NCBI RefSeq assembly: GCF_006715485.1
Contig: NZ_VFNH01000001.1
Coordinates: forward strand, 1,612,001 to 1,676,000
DNA: 64,000 bases
Origin: Herbaspirillum sp. SJZ107
GTDB lineage: Bacteria; Pseudomonadota; Gammaproteobacteria; Burkholderiales; Burkholderiaceae_D
Reading direction: 5' to 3'
The notes under the pieces are model-generated. The model ran no database searches, was not told where the DNA came from, and worked only from the letters and a program-made list of their open reading frames with translations. The translations under genes and the position numbers were made by a program. This document shows, in pieces, positions 1 through 8,557 of this stretch. The first letter of the stretch is position 1; every line of letters begins with the position of its first letter.

Positions 1-82
1 CCTCCTTGTCGGCAGCGCATACCGCTCCATGGGCCGCGATAAACGATAGCAATGCGAAAACAAGGGCAAGGTATTTTTTCAT
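1..82 (-). CDS. Secreted protein, N-terminus only (partial)
   Basis: Only the first 27 codons lie in the window; the rest is beyond the left edge. They read as a classical Sec signal peptide: a start of MKKYLALVF, a hydrophobic stretch LALVFALLSFIAAHG, and a likely cleavage after AVCA before ADKE. A strong ribosome binding site (GGAGGAGA) ends just before the ATG, which supports the start. The gene points away from the MocR regulator gene. The mature protein is not visible, so no function can be given. The cysteine near the cleavage site is not in a good lipobox, so a lipoprotein is less likely. Confidence 0.6.
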   Translation of the reverse strand, partial: MKKYLALVFALLSFIAAHGAVCAADKE

Positions 83-183
83 GTCTCCTCCGGGTTCGAT
101 TTCTTTTGAGAGTATCAGGTAAGCTGATACTTAGTTCATACTAGCCCGGTGCATGCGCGTTGACAAGCCAACGCGCATCCCTG

Positions 184-1584
184 TCAAACCACGGCAGCGC
201 CGAACGATTCGGGCCGCCGCGCAAGCAGTTGAGACAGCCGATGCAGGCCCGCCTGCAAGCGTCCACGATCCTGGATGCTGCCCAGGGAAATCCGGATGGC
301 ATTCACGGATGCGCTGCCCATTGCGAAGGCGTCCGCCGGCGTGACCGCAATGCCCTCGCGGTCCGCCGCCCGCGCAAGCTGCGATGCCGTCCAGTACGCC
401 GGCAGCTCGAGCCATACATGCAGGCCGTCGCCGGCGCCGCTGTAGCGCCCGGCGAGGATAGTGCGCGCCATCCGGTGGCGCAGGCGGGCCTCGCCCCGTA
501 CGCCTGCCAGCAATCCGTCGGCCGAGCCGTCGAGTATCCACTGGGTGGCAAGGGCGGCCGTCAGCGGCGCGGCCATCAGCGCAAACGCGCGCAGCGCGCC
601 CAGGAAGCGTTCGCGCTCGTGCGGATCGCGCAGCAGCACGAAGGCGACCCGCAAGCCCGGCGTCAGGCATTTCGACAGGGTCGAGATGTAGATCGCCTGG
701 TCCGGCGCAAACGCGGCAAGCGGCGGCGGCGGGGCCTCGGCAAGGCGCCAGTAGGGATCGTCCTCGACGATGCGGACATTGCAGCGTTTCGCGACGCCGG
801 CGATTGCCTTGCGCCGGCGTTCGGGCATGGTGATGGCGGTCGGATTCTGCAAGGTCGGATTCAGGTAGACCAGTCCCGGCTTGTGCCGCTCGCACGCTTC
901 CTCGAGCATTTCGGGGACCATCCCGTGTTTGTCCGCTTCCACCGCGATGATGTGGCGGCCGAACTGGGCGGCGGCGGCGCGCAAGCCGGGATAGCTCGTG
1001 GGCTCGGCCAGGATGACGTCGCCGGGCGCCGTCAGCGCAAGGATCGCTGCGGCGATCGCGGCTTGCGCGCCGGGACAGACGACGAGCTGGCGCGCATCCA
1101 GATGGCCGAACATCGGTTCGAGCCATCTGGCGCCGGCCTTGCGGTCGGCCTCGCTGCCGCCGCCCAGGTGGTAGTTCATCAGCAATTCGTTATCTGTCCG
1201 CATCAGTACCTGTGACAAGCCCTGTTTCAGCAGGTCGTCGAAGTCCACGCCCTCCGGCGGTGGCGGGGTATTCATGCTAAGGTCGAGGACCGCGGTCAAT
1301 TCGACTTTCGGCGCCGCGACATACGTGCCGCGCGCGCCGCGTCCCTCCAGCAGCTGGCGGCGCCTGGCTTCGTCATAGGCGCGCGTGACCGTCGTCAGGT
1401 CGACGTCCAGCTGCGCCGCCAGGCGGCGCTGCGGCGGTAGCCGGTCACCCGGCTTCAGCGATCCGTCTGCCACCGCCGCTTGCAGCGCGTCCGCAATCTG
1501 CAAGAAACGCGGGCCGCCCTGCACGGCCAGCCGCGGCAACCAGAGCGCGACGTTTTCATCTTGTATGGCTTTTAACTGGGACAT
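184..1584 (-). CDS. MocR/PdxR-type GntR regulator with aminotransferase domain
   Basis: This 466-residue protein has the MocR layout. An N-terminal GntR winged helix (about residues 15-90, with LKPGDRLPPQRRLAAQL and VTRAYDEARRRQLLEG) is joined to a fold-type I aminotransferase domain. The PLP-binding lysine is visible in STLSKCLTPGLRVAF at residue 305, and the upstream NPTLQNPTA and VEDDPYWR segments are typical. Family members sense PLP or an amino-acid/PLP adduct and regulate a neighbouring gene, often a transporter or a metabolic enzyme. The target cannot be told here. It is divergent from a small membrane protein gene at 1739. The start is ATG and the length is normal. Confidence 0.9.
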   Translation of the reverse strand: MSQLKAIQDENVALWLPRLAVQGGPRFLQIADALQAAVADGSLKPGDRLPPQRRLAAQLDVDLTTVTRAYDEARRRQLLEGRGARGTYVAAPKVELTAVLDLSMNTPPPPEGVDFDDLLKQGLSQVLMRTDNELLMNYHLGGGSEADRKAGARWLEPMFGHLDARQLVVCPGAQAAIAAAILALTAPGDVILAEPTSYPGLRAAAAQFGRHIIAVEADKHGMVPEMLEEACERHKPGLVYLNPTLQNPTAITMPERRRKAIAGVAKRCNVRIVEDDPYWRLAEAPPPPLAAFAPDQAIYISTLSKCLTPGLRVAFVLLRDPHERERFLGALRAFALMAAPLTAALATQWILDGSADGLLAGVRGEARLRHRMARTILAGRYSGAGDGLHVWLELPAYWTASQLARAADREGIAVTPADAFAMGSASVNAIRISLGSIQDRGRLQAGLHRLSQLLARRPESFGAAVV

Positions 1585-1738
1585 TATGTCTCAATGTATG
1601 GAAATTGCTTTTAAGTAGAATGCCTCAGAACGTGCAGCGACACCATGCTTGCACGGCAGTCGCCGGCGTTTTCTCTTCTCTTGTCCGCAGTCCGACATCA
1701 CGCTGCAGTCTCAAGTCTTAGCCTGGAAAACATTCAAA

Positions 1739-1978
1739 ATGATGGATTGGGTCCCTGTAGTCTTCGTTATATTCAAGTTTCTGGTGCTGGGCATCGGCAT
1801 GTTCTTCGCCATCAAGTGGCATTACGACCAGGGGAAGAAGGGGCGTGAGCGCGAGCGGGGTGAGGTGCTGCGTACGGCCGCCAAGGTGGCCGTGGGCTTT
1901 GTGCTGGCGCTGGTGGTCCTGGCCGTCGTCACCTTCGTCCTTGGCCGCAAGCTCGGTCTGGACCTGAATTTCTCCTGA
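1739..1978 (+). CDS. Small two-helix membrane protein
   Basis: This is a 79-residue protein starting at the first of two adjacent ATGs (MMDWVPVVFVIF). It has two predicted membrane segments: residues about 3-25 (VPVVFVIFKFLVLGIGMFFAI) and about 46-68 (VAVGFVLALVVLAVVTFVL). A charged loop, KWHYDQGKKGRERERGE, lies between them, and this loop would face the cytoplasm. No family was recognised. It is divergent from the MocR gene. A longer reading with an upstream start exists, but the extra residues look non-coding. Confidence 0.65.
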   Translation: MMDWVPVVFVIFKFLVLGIGMFFAIKWHYDQGKKGRERERGEVLRTAAKVAVGFVLALVVLAVVTFVLGRKLGLDLNFS

Positions 1979-2102
1979 GCGGGAAGCCGTCGCGCAAGCA
2001 CGTGACGACAACGCATCGTGCCAAATGATGCCAAAATTAAATAGCTACGTGGCAAACCACTCGCTACAATCCTGACGGTGATCCCTTGATGGAGGAGTGT
2101 CT

Positions 2103-2987
2103 ATGGCCCGCCGGATGATTGTCGTTCTTCTTGCTGCGCTCAGCTTGTTCGGCGGCCAGGCCTGGGCGGTTGAACGTGGTGCGCTGTTCAAGGTCAGCGG
2201 CCACGGCCATACGATGATTTTGTTCGGCACTATCCACATGGGATTGCCTGAATTTTTCCCACTGGATGACAGCGTCACGAAGGCGTTGGCGGCCTCCACG
2301 ACGCTTGCCCTGGAAATCGATCCGACCGTGCAGACTGCCGAGATGGCCGCGGCGGCGCAGCGCATCGCGCTGACCACGCCCGCCATCGTCGCCGCCATGC
2401 CGCCCGCGCTCGGGCCGCGCCTGACACGCCGCCTGGAGGCGCTGGGCGCGCCGGCGGCGCTGTCCACCCAGCTCAAGCCGTGGATGCTGCTCATCACGCT
2501 GACGACGGTCGAATACGCCAGACTCGGGTACCGGCCCGACCTGGCCGTCGACACCCACCTGGCCCGACTGGCACACAGCCGCAACACCAAGGTCATCGCC
2601 CTGGAGACCGTCGAGAGCCAGCTCGACCTGTTCGACCGGCTGCCGGTAGCCGACCAGTGGACCCTGCTCGATGAAACCCTGGCATCGCTGGATTCGGGCG
2701 AGGCACAACAGGAAATGGCATCCGTGACGGAGGGCTGGGCCAAGGCCGATCGCGCTGCGCTCGACGCCCTGGCCCTCAAATACGAGCAGGACACGCGGCT
2801 GTCGTCACAGATCCTGCAGCGCCGCTTCCTGAGCGAACGCAACGGCCCGATGGCCGATAAGCTCGACAGCTTGCTGCGGCGTGAAAACCAGACGATGGCG
2901 GCGGTGGGACTCATGCATTTGATCGGCAAGGACAGCTTGCCTGCATTGCTGCGCGCCAAAGGCTTGAAAGTCGAGCAGGTGTACTGA
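2103..2987 (+). CDS. TraB/GumN family protein
   Basis: This is a secreted 294-residue protein with a Sec signal peptide (MARRMIVVLLAALSLFGGQAWA). The TraB/GumN core is recognisable: ILFGTIHMG near residue 40, a glutamate/aspartate-containing ALEIDPT, and the late motif ETVESQLDLFDRLP. TraB-domain proteins share a fold proposed to be an ancient metalloprotease or hydrolase (as in Tiki and PrgY), but the bacterial GumN branch has no proven reaction. I chose the ATG at 2103 because GGAGGAG sits just before it; a GTG two codons earlier would overlap that site. Its stop is six bases from that of the convergent diguanylate cyclase. Confidence 0.85.
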   Translation: MARRMIVVLLAALSLFGGQAWAVERGALFKVSGHGHTMILFGTIHMGLPEFFPLDDSVTKALAASTTLALEIDPTVQTAEMAAAAQRIALTTPAIVAAMPPALGPRLTRRLEALGAPAALSTQLKPWMLLITLTTVEYARLGYRPDLAVDTHLARLAHSRNTKVIALETVESQLDLFDRLPVADQWTLLDETLASLDSGEAQQEMASVTEGWAKADRAALDALALKYEQDTRLSSQILQRRFLSERNGPMADKLDSLLRRENQTMAAVGLMHLIGKDSLPALLRAKGLKVEQVY

Positions 2988-2992
2988 CCGCG

Positions 2993-4141
2993 CTAGGCGG
3001 CGACGACGCGGTTTTTCCCCGAACGTTTCGCTGCATACAGTGCCTTGTCGGCAGCATCGAGCAGCGACAGCGTATCCGCGTCGGCCCTGTCGAGACAGGC
3101 GACGCCGATGCTGACGGTATACAAAGGCAGATCGGCCGTTCCGTCGGCCTCGGCAATGCGGCTGCGAATGCGTTCGGCAGTCGCCAGCGCGGCATCCAGG
3201 CCGGTGTGCGGGAGCATTACCACGAATTCCTCGCCGCCGAAGCGTCCGATGACATCCTGGGTCCGCAGCAGCCGCGTGGCCTGTGCGGCAAAGTCCACGA
3301 TGACCTGATCACCGACGAGGTGGCCGAGCGTGTCGTTGATGGCCTTGAAGTTATCCAGGTCCATCATCAATATCGACAACGGCTTGCGGTGCCTTCGCGA
3401 TGCAGCAATTTCTCGCTGGATCATCTCGAGCAAGGCGTCGCGCCTGTAGGCGCCCGACATCGGATCGTGCAGCGCCTGCGCTTCAAGACGGCTCTGCAGC
3501 TCGCGATTGGCCATCATCAGAAATCCGAGGCTCATCGCCACCAGTGAGAAGGGGAACGACGTGAAATAGATGTCGTGGATGGCAGACGTGTCATTTTGCA
3601 GCGTCAACGTGCCGTCGTACAGCAGCACCGATATGCAGCGCGTGGCCATCACGCAGGCAGTGGCGGCGTATATCGCACAGGTGAACCACTCGGGAAAGCG
3701 TTTGACGCGGTAACAGTAGATCCGCCTCCCGCATGCTGCGAACAATACGGTCAGCAGGCTGCTGACGACGATCACGCGCCCCCGGTAGTCGTCGACGACG
3801 AAGGTCACCCAGGCCAGCGCAAGCGAGGCGACGCAGAGCAGGGCGACGAGCAGCCTGCCACTCGACGCGAGCTTGCCGAACAGGCCCAGGCTGTAATGCA
3901 TGAAGATCACGCCTGCCGGAATCAGGAGGTTGGGCAGGTAGCTGGAAAACAGCACCGGCAAATGGTCGCGGGTCGTGAAACCGACGGCGCCCACGACCAT
4001 CAGCAGACATCCCCATCCCCATTGGGCCAGGCCGGTGATGGTTTTCGGAAAGCCTACGCGAATGGAAAAAAACAGGAACGCGCAGAGCAGGCCGAATGCG
4101 GCAGAAATGATGATGAACGAGTTGGCGTCAATGCCGAGCAT
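2993..4141 (-). CDS. Membrane-bound diguanylate cyclase (GGDEF)
   Basis: This protein of about 382 residues would make cyclic di-GMP. Several hydrophobic segments in the first 200 residues form a membrane sensor of unknown ligand. A GGDEF domain fills the C-terminal half: DPMSGAYRRDALLEM at its start, DLDNFKAINDTLGHLVGD, and the signature GGEEF at about 302-306. An inhibitory I-site RTQD lies five residues before the signature, so product feedback is expected. No EAL domain is present. A GTG two codons upstream (4147) is an alternative start. Confidence 0.92.
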   Translation of the reverse strand: MLGIDANSFIIISAAFGLLCAFLFFSIRVGFPKTITGLAQWGWGCLLMVVGAVGFTTRDHLPVLFSSYLPNLLIPAGVIFMHYSLGLFGKLASSGRLLVALLCVASLALAWVTFVVDDYRGRVIVVSSLLTVLFAACGRRIYCYRVKRFPEWFTCAIYAATACVMATRCISVLLYDGTLTLQNDTSAIHDIYFTSFPFSLVAMSLGFLMMANRELQSRLEAQALHDPMSGAYRRDALLEMIQREIAASRRHRKPLSILMMDLDNFKAINDTLGHLVGDQVIVDFAAQATRLLRTQDVIGRFGGEEFVVMLPHTGLDAALATAERIRSRIAEADGTADLPLYTVSIGVACLDRADADTLSLLDAADKALYAAKRSGKNRVVAA

Positions 4142-4430
4142 AAGCACGCGGACCTTTTCGGAAAATGCCGTGCCCAGAACGCCTGCGCAGGGTTGCAGTC
4201 GAGCATGAAAGTCTCAACGCAGCGTGTACGAAAAATGCAATTTTAACAGGAAAGATTGTTTCTGGTTAGCTACGGTTTATTATTGAAGATATATCCGGAT
4301 AGCGACGCAAACGCTTCGGCAAGTGTGGTGGAAGGGGACGCAGAAACACTGTGAATCCGAATCCGCTAGCGGCCTGACGCAGTCGTTGATGAATCAGGCT
4401 GTGCATTAATTAGACGATAAAGGACAAGCG

Positions 4431-4943
4431 ATGCTGGAATTGAACAGTCCACGGTGGGCCGGGCTGCACGATGCATACGGCAGCGCAGCGAAGATTCCCG
4501 GGCTTCTTCGGCAACTGTCGGCTTTACCCAGCGATGACGGCAGTGCCGAGCCGTGGTTCAGCCTGTGGAGCGCCCTCGCGCACCAGGGCGACGTGTACCC
4601 GGCTTCGTTTGCAGCGGTTCCACACGTTATCGAGGCGATTGCGGGCGCTCCGGAACGCGTGGCCGATGTGTATTTCCACTTTCCGGCATGGATAGAAATC
4701 TGCCGGCACAAGACCGGCGCCGACGTTCCCGCCGAGCTCGCAGCAGCTTACTTCGGCGCCCTGAACCGCGTTCCTGCGCTGGTCGCCGGGGCGGCGAAAC
4801 AGCAGTGGAACGCCGGTTTCACGTCTTGTGCGTTATCCGCCCTCGCCGCCGCAAAGGGGCAACACGACCTGGCAGAAGCGTTGCTGGAGCTGGACTCGCC
4901 GGACACTGTCGGCGAGTTCCTGGAATGGTCCTGCGAGCGCTGA
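4431..4943 (+). CDS. Orphan conserved-looking protein, function unknown
   Basis: This is a 170-residue soluble protein, probably all helical, with no signal peptide or membrane segment. It begins MLELNSPRWAGLHDAYGSAA and contains SEPWFSLWSALAHQGDVYPASFAAVPHV (in part), a pattern resembling HEAT-like helical repeats. I do not recognise a named family. A weak AAAGGA site precedes the ATG. It stands alone between the diguanylate cyclase and the recombinase. The 283 bases before it are relatively AT-rich and hold no other gene. It could be an immunity-type protein, but nothing nearby encodes a toxin. Confidence 0.55.
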   Translation: MLELNSPRWAGLHDAYGSAAKIPGLLRQLSALPSDDGSAEPWFSLWSALAHQGDVYPASFAAVPHVIEAIAGAPERVADVYFHFPAWIEICRHKTGADVPAELAAAYFGALNRVPALVAGAAKQQWNAGFTSCALSALAAAKGQHDLAEALLELDSPDTVGEFLEWSCER

Positions 4944-4985
4944 ATACCGAGCGCGGTTTTTGTCGAGCGCCAGAAGCCAGGCCCC

Positions 4986-6047
4986 TCAGCCAGCCGGCTT
5001 CGGCGGCAGAACATCGTCCAGCTCGTCGTCCGGATCGCCTGCCTGTTCCACGCCGTCTTCGGGATTGGTGCGCGCATATTTATAGGCCTGGGCCGAGCGT
5101 TCCAGCGCCAGGCCGAGCACGGCCGTCATCTCGTCCGGCGTCGCCCCTTGTTGCCATTGGCGCGCAGCGAAGGTGTTGCGCAGGGTGCGGCCGCCGGCGC
5201 GCGGCACCGCCACGCCGGCGCGCTCGAAGGTGGCGCGTACCTGGCGGTAGACGGTCGCCTTGTGCAGCGTATCGCCCTCGAGGCTGGCGGGGAAGACCAG
5301 GTCGCCCGGAATGCCCAGCTCGGCGCGCTCGCGCAGCCAGGCTTCGAGTTCGGCCACGCCTTCGCGTGGCAGCTTGGCGGTGTGCTCGTAGCTGGTGCGG
5401 TGCTTTTGCTCGGGTGTGATGTTGATCTCGATCGCGCCCTCGACGTCGGCCTGGCGTCCGATCTCGTCGACCAGCAGGCCGACCGCTTCGGCCACGCGCA
5501 GGCCGGACAGCGCCATCACGATCTGCATGGCACGGTCGCGGCGCCGTTTCCAGCCGGCGCTGCCGGTCTGGTCGGGCGCACGGCCGGCGGGGAGGGCGGC
5601 CAGGAAGCGCTCCAGCTCGTCGCCGTTGAGGGCGGCCATCGGCGCATCCTTGGCGATATGGGCGCGGTCGGTGGCGGCGATGGCGTCGCGTGCCGGATTC
5701 GGCGAGCGCTCCAGCCAGTCGTAGCAGCGCTCGAGCAGGCGCAGGTAGCGGTAGGCGATCTTGCTGTTGAGGTCGCGCTTTCCATTGGTACGGTTGTCGA
5801 CGAAGCGCTGCAGGTCGGCGGCGTTCACGGTCGACATCTTGAGGCGCTGCTCCACCATCCAGGCGGCGAATTTGCCGAACATGAATTTGTAGACGGCGGC
5901 CGACTCCGCCGAGACCGGCATCGGGACGATGTCGCGCTGGCGGCTCGAGGTCAGCACGAACTCGGGCGTGACGACGAAGGCGGCGAAGGCGACGTTGGCG
6001 GCGCGGTCCCAGTCGGCTGCAGTGTGTTTCGGTTGGGTGGTGCTCAT
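4986..6047 (-). CDS. Tyrosine recombinase/integrase-like protein with altered active site
   Basis: This 353-residue protein has the two-part integrase layout. A SAM-like core-binding region covers about 40-140 (YKFMFGKFAAWMVEQ, FVDNRTNGKRD) and a catalytic region about 155-330. The first catalytic arginine is in SGLRVAEAVGL and the tyrosine is in AQAYKYAR. The usual HxLR box reads RTLRNTFA, so its histidine is arginine. The position of the usual LGHxS box reads LGLALERS, so its histidine is also lost. The tail is acidic. It may be a weak or repurposed recombinase. Thirteen-base direct repeats lie just upstream. It is not next to phage genes. Confidence 0.82.
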   Translation of the reverse strand: MSTTQPKHTAADWDRAANVAFAAFVVTPEFVLTSSRQRDIVPMPVSAESAAVYKFMFGKFAAWMVEQRLKMSTVNAADLQRFVDNRTNGKRDLNSKIAYRYLRLLERCYDWLERSPNPARDAIAATDRAHIAKDAPMAALNGDELERFLAALPAGRAPDQTGSAGWKRRRDRAMQIVMALSGLRVAEAVGLLVDEIGRQADVEGAIEINITPEQKHRTSYEHTAKLPREGVAELEAWLRERAELGIPGDLVFPASLEGDTLHKATVYRQVRATFERAGVAVPRAGGRTLRNTFAARQWQQGATPDEMTAVLGLALERSAQAYKYARTNPEDGVEQAGDPDDELDDVLPPKPAG

Positions 6048-6377
6048 GGAGAATCCGGGTAATGCGATCAGCCTCTATCTTGCAACTAACCGACTGGAAT
6101 ATGCAAGGGGCACACGCTTTCCCGGTGTCGTGCCATTATGACTTGGAATATTATGCAACTAACCGATAAGCGCACAAGAACAAACCAAACCCAGCCACCA
6201 ACACACAGGAGCCGAAGCCGGCCACCATATCGTGACGCATCACGGCAAACGGTCCGCACCCGGTCCCGTAACGGACTCGCCATTCCTGCCTCCACACGGT
6301 ATGCTCACTGCGCATTGCAGCCCGGCCGGGTCCTGAAGGACACTGCGCTGCCGTAACTCATATAAAGAAGGAATGTC
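6048..6377. other. Intergenic region with direct repeats
   Basis: These 330 bases separate the recombinase from the Dabb gene. The half near the recombinase carries two copies of a 13-base direct repeat, described separately. The rest shows no convincing open frame. It includes a purine-rich ribosome binding site (AGAAGGAA) just before the Dabb start at 6378. Confidence 0.5.
6081..6166. repeat. 13-bp direct repeat pair upstream of recombinase
   Basis: TGCAACTAACCGA occurs at 6081-6093 and again exactly at 6154-6166, 73 bases apart. Related flanking text (GACTGGAATATGCAA and GACTTGGAATATTATGCAA) lies between the copies. They begin about 34 bases upstream of the recombinase start codon. They could be recombinase binding sites, an old attachment core, or operators for autoregulation. 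The role is inference; the repeat is seen directly. Confidence 0.6.
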
Positions 6378-6680
6378 ATGCTGAAGCACATCGTCATGTG
6401 GAAACTGAAGGACCACGCCGAAGGCGCCGACCGCGCCGCCAACGCCATCGAGATGAAGCGCCGTCTCGACGAATGCGCGACCATCGTGCCCGGCATCCTG
6501 AAGTTTGAAGTCACGCTGGCACAGCCGGGCCTGGAAGCCACCTACGACGTCGTGCTGTATTCGGAGTTCGAGGACAAGGCCGCGCTCGACGCCTACGCGC
6601 AGCACCCGACCCACCAGGCGCTGGTGCCGTTCATCGGCGCAATCCGGGAAGGGCGCCAGTGCATGGACTATATCGTTTGA
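6378..6680 (+). CDS. Dabb (stress-responsive A/B barrel) domain protein
   Basis: This 100-residue protein matches the Dabb family, small dimeric ferredoxin-like alpha/beta barrels. The start MLKHIVMWKLKDHA and the C-terminal AYAQHPTHQALVPFI are the family's hallmark segments. Dabb proteins are found in stress responses and in polyketide-type cyclases; the substrate here is unknown. AGAAGGAA lies at good spacing before the ATG. It is followed on the same strand by an SDR-like gene and a YjbQ gene, perhaps co-transcribed. Confidence 0.88.
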   Translation: MLKHIVMWKLKDHAEGADRAANAIEMKRRLDECATIVPGILKFEVTLAQPGLEATYDVVLYSEFEDKAALDAYAQHPTHQALVPFIGAIREGRQCMDYIV

Positions 6681-6728
6681 GCGCATACTGGCACCGATAG
6701 ACCTTGACGACAGGTGCGGAGGCGCCCG

Positions 6729-7373
6729 ATGAAGGATTTCGCAGGCCGCGTGGCGGTCATCACCGGCGCCGCCGGCGGTCTCGGACGCGAGTTCGCCAAC
6801 ACGGCGGCCGCGCTCGGCATGAAGCTGGTGCTGGCCGACCTCGACGCCGACGCGCTCGAACGCACCGCCGACGCCTTGCTGGCCGGCGGAGCCGAAGTAC
6901 TGGCCATGGTATGCGACGTGCGCAAGTGTTCGCACGTGGAAGAGCTGGCGGACGCCGCCATGATCCGCTTCCACGGCGTGCACCTGCTGGTCAACAACGA
7001 CTGCGCCCGCGTCGACGGCCTGACCTGGGAACTGGGCGAAGCCGACTGGGAGCGCGTGCTCGACACCAACCTGTGGGGCGTGATCCACGGCGTGCGCATC
7101 TTCACCCCACTGATGCTCGACTGCGCCCGGCGCGATCCCGGCTACCAGGGCCACATCGTCAACACGGCGTCGATGGCCGGGCAGGGCGCGGTCAAGGTGG
7201 CGCGGCAGGCGGTGCTGGCCCTGTCCGAGACCCTGGACCAGGACCTGCGCAAGGTGAACGTGCCGATCGCGGCTTCGGTCCTGTGCCCCGAGGACGTGAC
7301 GGAGCGCAGCGACCCCGAGGTTGCGCGCCTCACCTTCGATGCGATCCGTGCCGGCACCTTCCACATCCGCTAG
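6729..7373 (+). CDS. Short-chain dehydrogenase-like protein lacking the catalytic Tyr/Lys
   Basis: This 214-residue protein has an SDR Rossmann fold: TGAAGGLGREFA for NAD(P) binding near residue 10, then LVLADLDADALERT, CDVRKCSHVEEL and LDTNLWGVIHGV. The catalytic end is abnormal. Where relatives have NTASMAG, a loop and then YxxxK, this protein goes straight to GAVKVARQAVLALSETL, so tyrosine is valine and lysine is arginine. The NNAG motif is NNDC, and the C-terminal substrate lid is short. It looks like a pseudo-enzyme rather than an oxidoreductase. GGAGG at 6718 supports the ATG at 6729. The reading frame is intact. Confidence 0.8.
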   Translation: MKDFAGRVAVITGAAGGLGREFANTAAALGMKLVLADLDADALERTADALLAGGAEVLAMVCDVRKCSHVEELADAAMIRFHGVHLLVNNDCARVDGLTWELGEADWERVLDTNLWGVIHGVRIFTPLMLDCARRDPGYQGHIVNTASMAGQGAVKVARQAVLALSETLDQDLRKVNVPIAASVLCPEDVTERSDPEVARLTFDAIRAGTFHIR

Positions 7374-7380
7374 GGAACCC

Positions 7381-7797
7381 ATGACGCACCAGGCAATCCT
7401 CGAATTCTCCACACGCGGTCGCGGCACCCTCGACATCACCGGGGAGGTGGCGCGCGTGGTCGCCCAGGCCGGCGTCGGGGCCGGCCTGGCCCACGTGTTC
7501 GTGCAGCACACCAGCTGCTCGCTGATGATCACGGAAAATGCCGATCCGGACGTACGGCGTGACCTGGAAACGGTCCTGGCGCGCCTGGCCCCGGACGGCG
7601 ACCCGGCCTACCGCCACGACGCCGAGGGACCGGACGACATGTCGGCGCACGTCCGCAGCATGCTGACGAGTACCGGCCTGAACGTGCCTGTCGGCGGCGG
7701 CCGGCTGTTGCTGGGGACCTGGCAAGGAATTTATCTGTGGGAGCACCGCACGGGTGCGCACCGGCGCTCGGTGGTGGTGACGGTGCTCGGGGCCTGA
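7381..7797 (+). CDS. YjbQ family (UPF0047) protein
   Basis: This 138-residue protein has the YjbQ/UPF0047 pattern: GLAHVFVQHTSCSLMITEN, then a middle with MSAHVRSML, and the end LLLGTWQGIYLWEHR. Family members are small trimers with conserved histidines and weak thiamine-phosphate synthase activity; their physiological role is unsettled. It begins seven bases after the SDR-like gene's stop, so the two are probably one transcript. Confidence 0.9.
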   Translation: MTHQAILEFSTRGRGTLDITGEVARVVAQAGVGAGLAHVFVQHTSCSLMITENADPDVRRDLETVLARLAPDGDPAYRHDAEGPDDMSAHVRSMLTSTGLNVPVGGGRLLLGTWQGIYLWEHRTGAHRRSVVVTVLGA

Positions 7798-7801
7798 CGG
7801 C

Positions 7802-8446
7802 TCAGGCGGCAGTCGCAGGCGCCGCGCGGCGGGCCAGGGCGCGGCTGACCGGATTCAATCCGAACAGCAGCAGGAAGGCGAAATTGGCCGAACCCGGAAA
7901 CAGCCCGGCCAGCGGTACCGCCAGCGCCGCCACCAGGATCAGGCCGAGGATGCGCACCGTGGTCGCGCGCCAGGCCGCACGGTCGATCGGATGGATGCAC
8001 AGCTGGGGGTTGCGGTGCAGGTGGGTCGCCACCAGCAGGGCGCCGGCGGCCATCAGGATCATCACGCTCGAATAGACCAGCTGGGCCAGCTGCGAGGCGA
8101 ACTGGTTGTTGACGGCGGAGGCGAAGGGCATCAGGCTGGCCCCGGCCAGCGACAGCATGGTGTAGGCGAGCAGCTTGCCGTCGCTGTGGCGCACGTAGCT
8201 GTACAGGCGGTGGTTGCCGGTCCAGAAGATGGCCAGCACGATGAAGCTGACCACCCACGAAAAAAAGGTCGGCGCCAGCTCGGTCAGTGCCGCGGCCAGT
8301 TCGGCCTGGGTCGCATGGTGCAGGTGCTCGGGCAGGCGCAGTTCGATCACCAGCAGGGTCATGGCCACGGCGAAGATGCCGTCGACCAGGGCTTCGATGC
8401 GGTGCTTGCTGAGCTGCGGCGTCCCGCCGGCGGTGGTCTCGTCCAT
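7802..8446 (-). CDS. TMEM175 family (DUF1211) potassium-channel-like protein
   Basis: This 214-residue membrane protein has about six hydrophobic helices. The first carries the TMEM175 signature RIEALVDGIFAVAMTLL, a variant of the usual RxxxFSDG, followed by LFWTGNH-like FWTGNHRLY in helix three. Bacterial TMEM175 proteins are tetrameric cation channels with leak-type potassium conductance. I chose the ATG at 8446; a TTG twelve codons upstream is less convincing because its purine stretch is too close. It is convergent with the YjbQ gene and divergent from the TonB receptor. Confidence 0.87.
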   Translation of the reverse strand: MDETTAGGTPQLSKHRIEALVDGIFAVAMTLLVIELRLPEHLHHATQAELAAALTELAPTFFSWVVSFIVLAIFWTGNHRLYSYVRHSDGKLLAYTMLSLAGASLMPFASAVNNQFASQLAQLVYSSVMILMAAGALLVATHLHRNPQLCIHPIDRAAWRATTVRILGLILVAALAVPLAGLFPGSANFAFLLLFGLNPVSRALARRAAPATAA

Positions 8447-8494
8447 GCGCTGTCCCGAACATCGATGTTGGCTTACGGTCAATTCTCCCTGCTC

Positions 8495-8533
8495 CTACGT
8501 AAACATGCAATATGTTGTCGTCAATTTACGTAG
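8495..8533. promoter_or_regulatory. Inverted repeat between TMEM175 and TonB receptor genes
   Basis: CTACGTAAA at 8495-8503 and TTTACGTAG at 8525-8533 form a perfect 9-base inverted repeat, centres 30 bases apart (about three helical turns). Each arm holds the palindrome TACGTA. It lies in the divergent promoter region, a good place for an operator, but the binding protein is unknown. Confidence 0.45.
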
Positions 8534-8557
8534 TGCCGGTTCATTATTGCTGGTATC

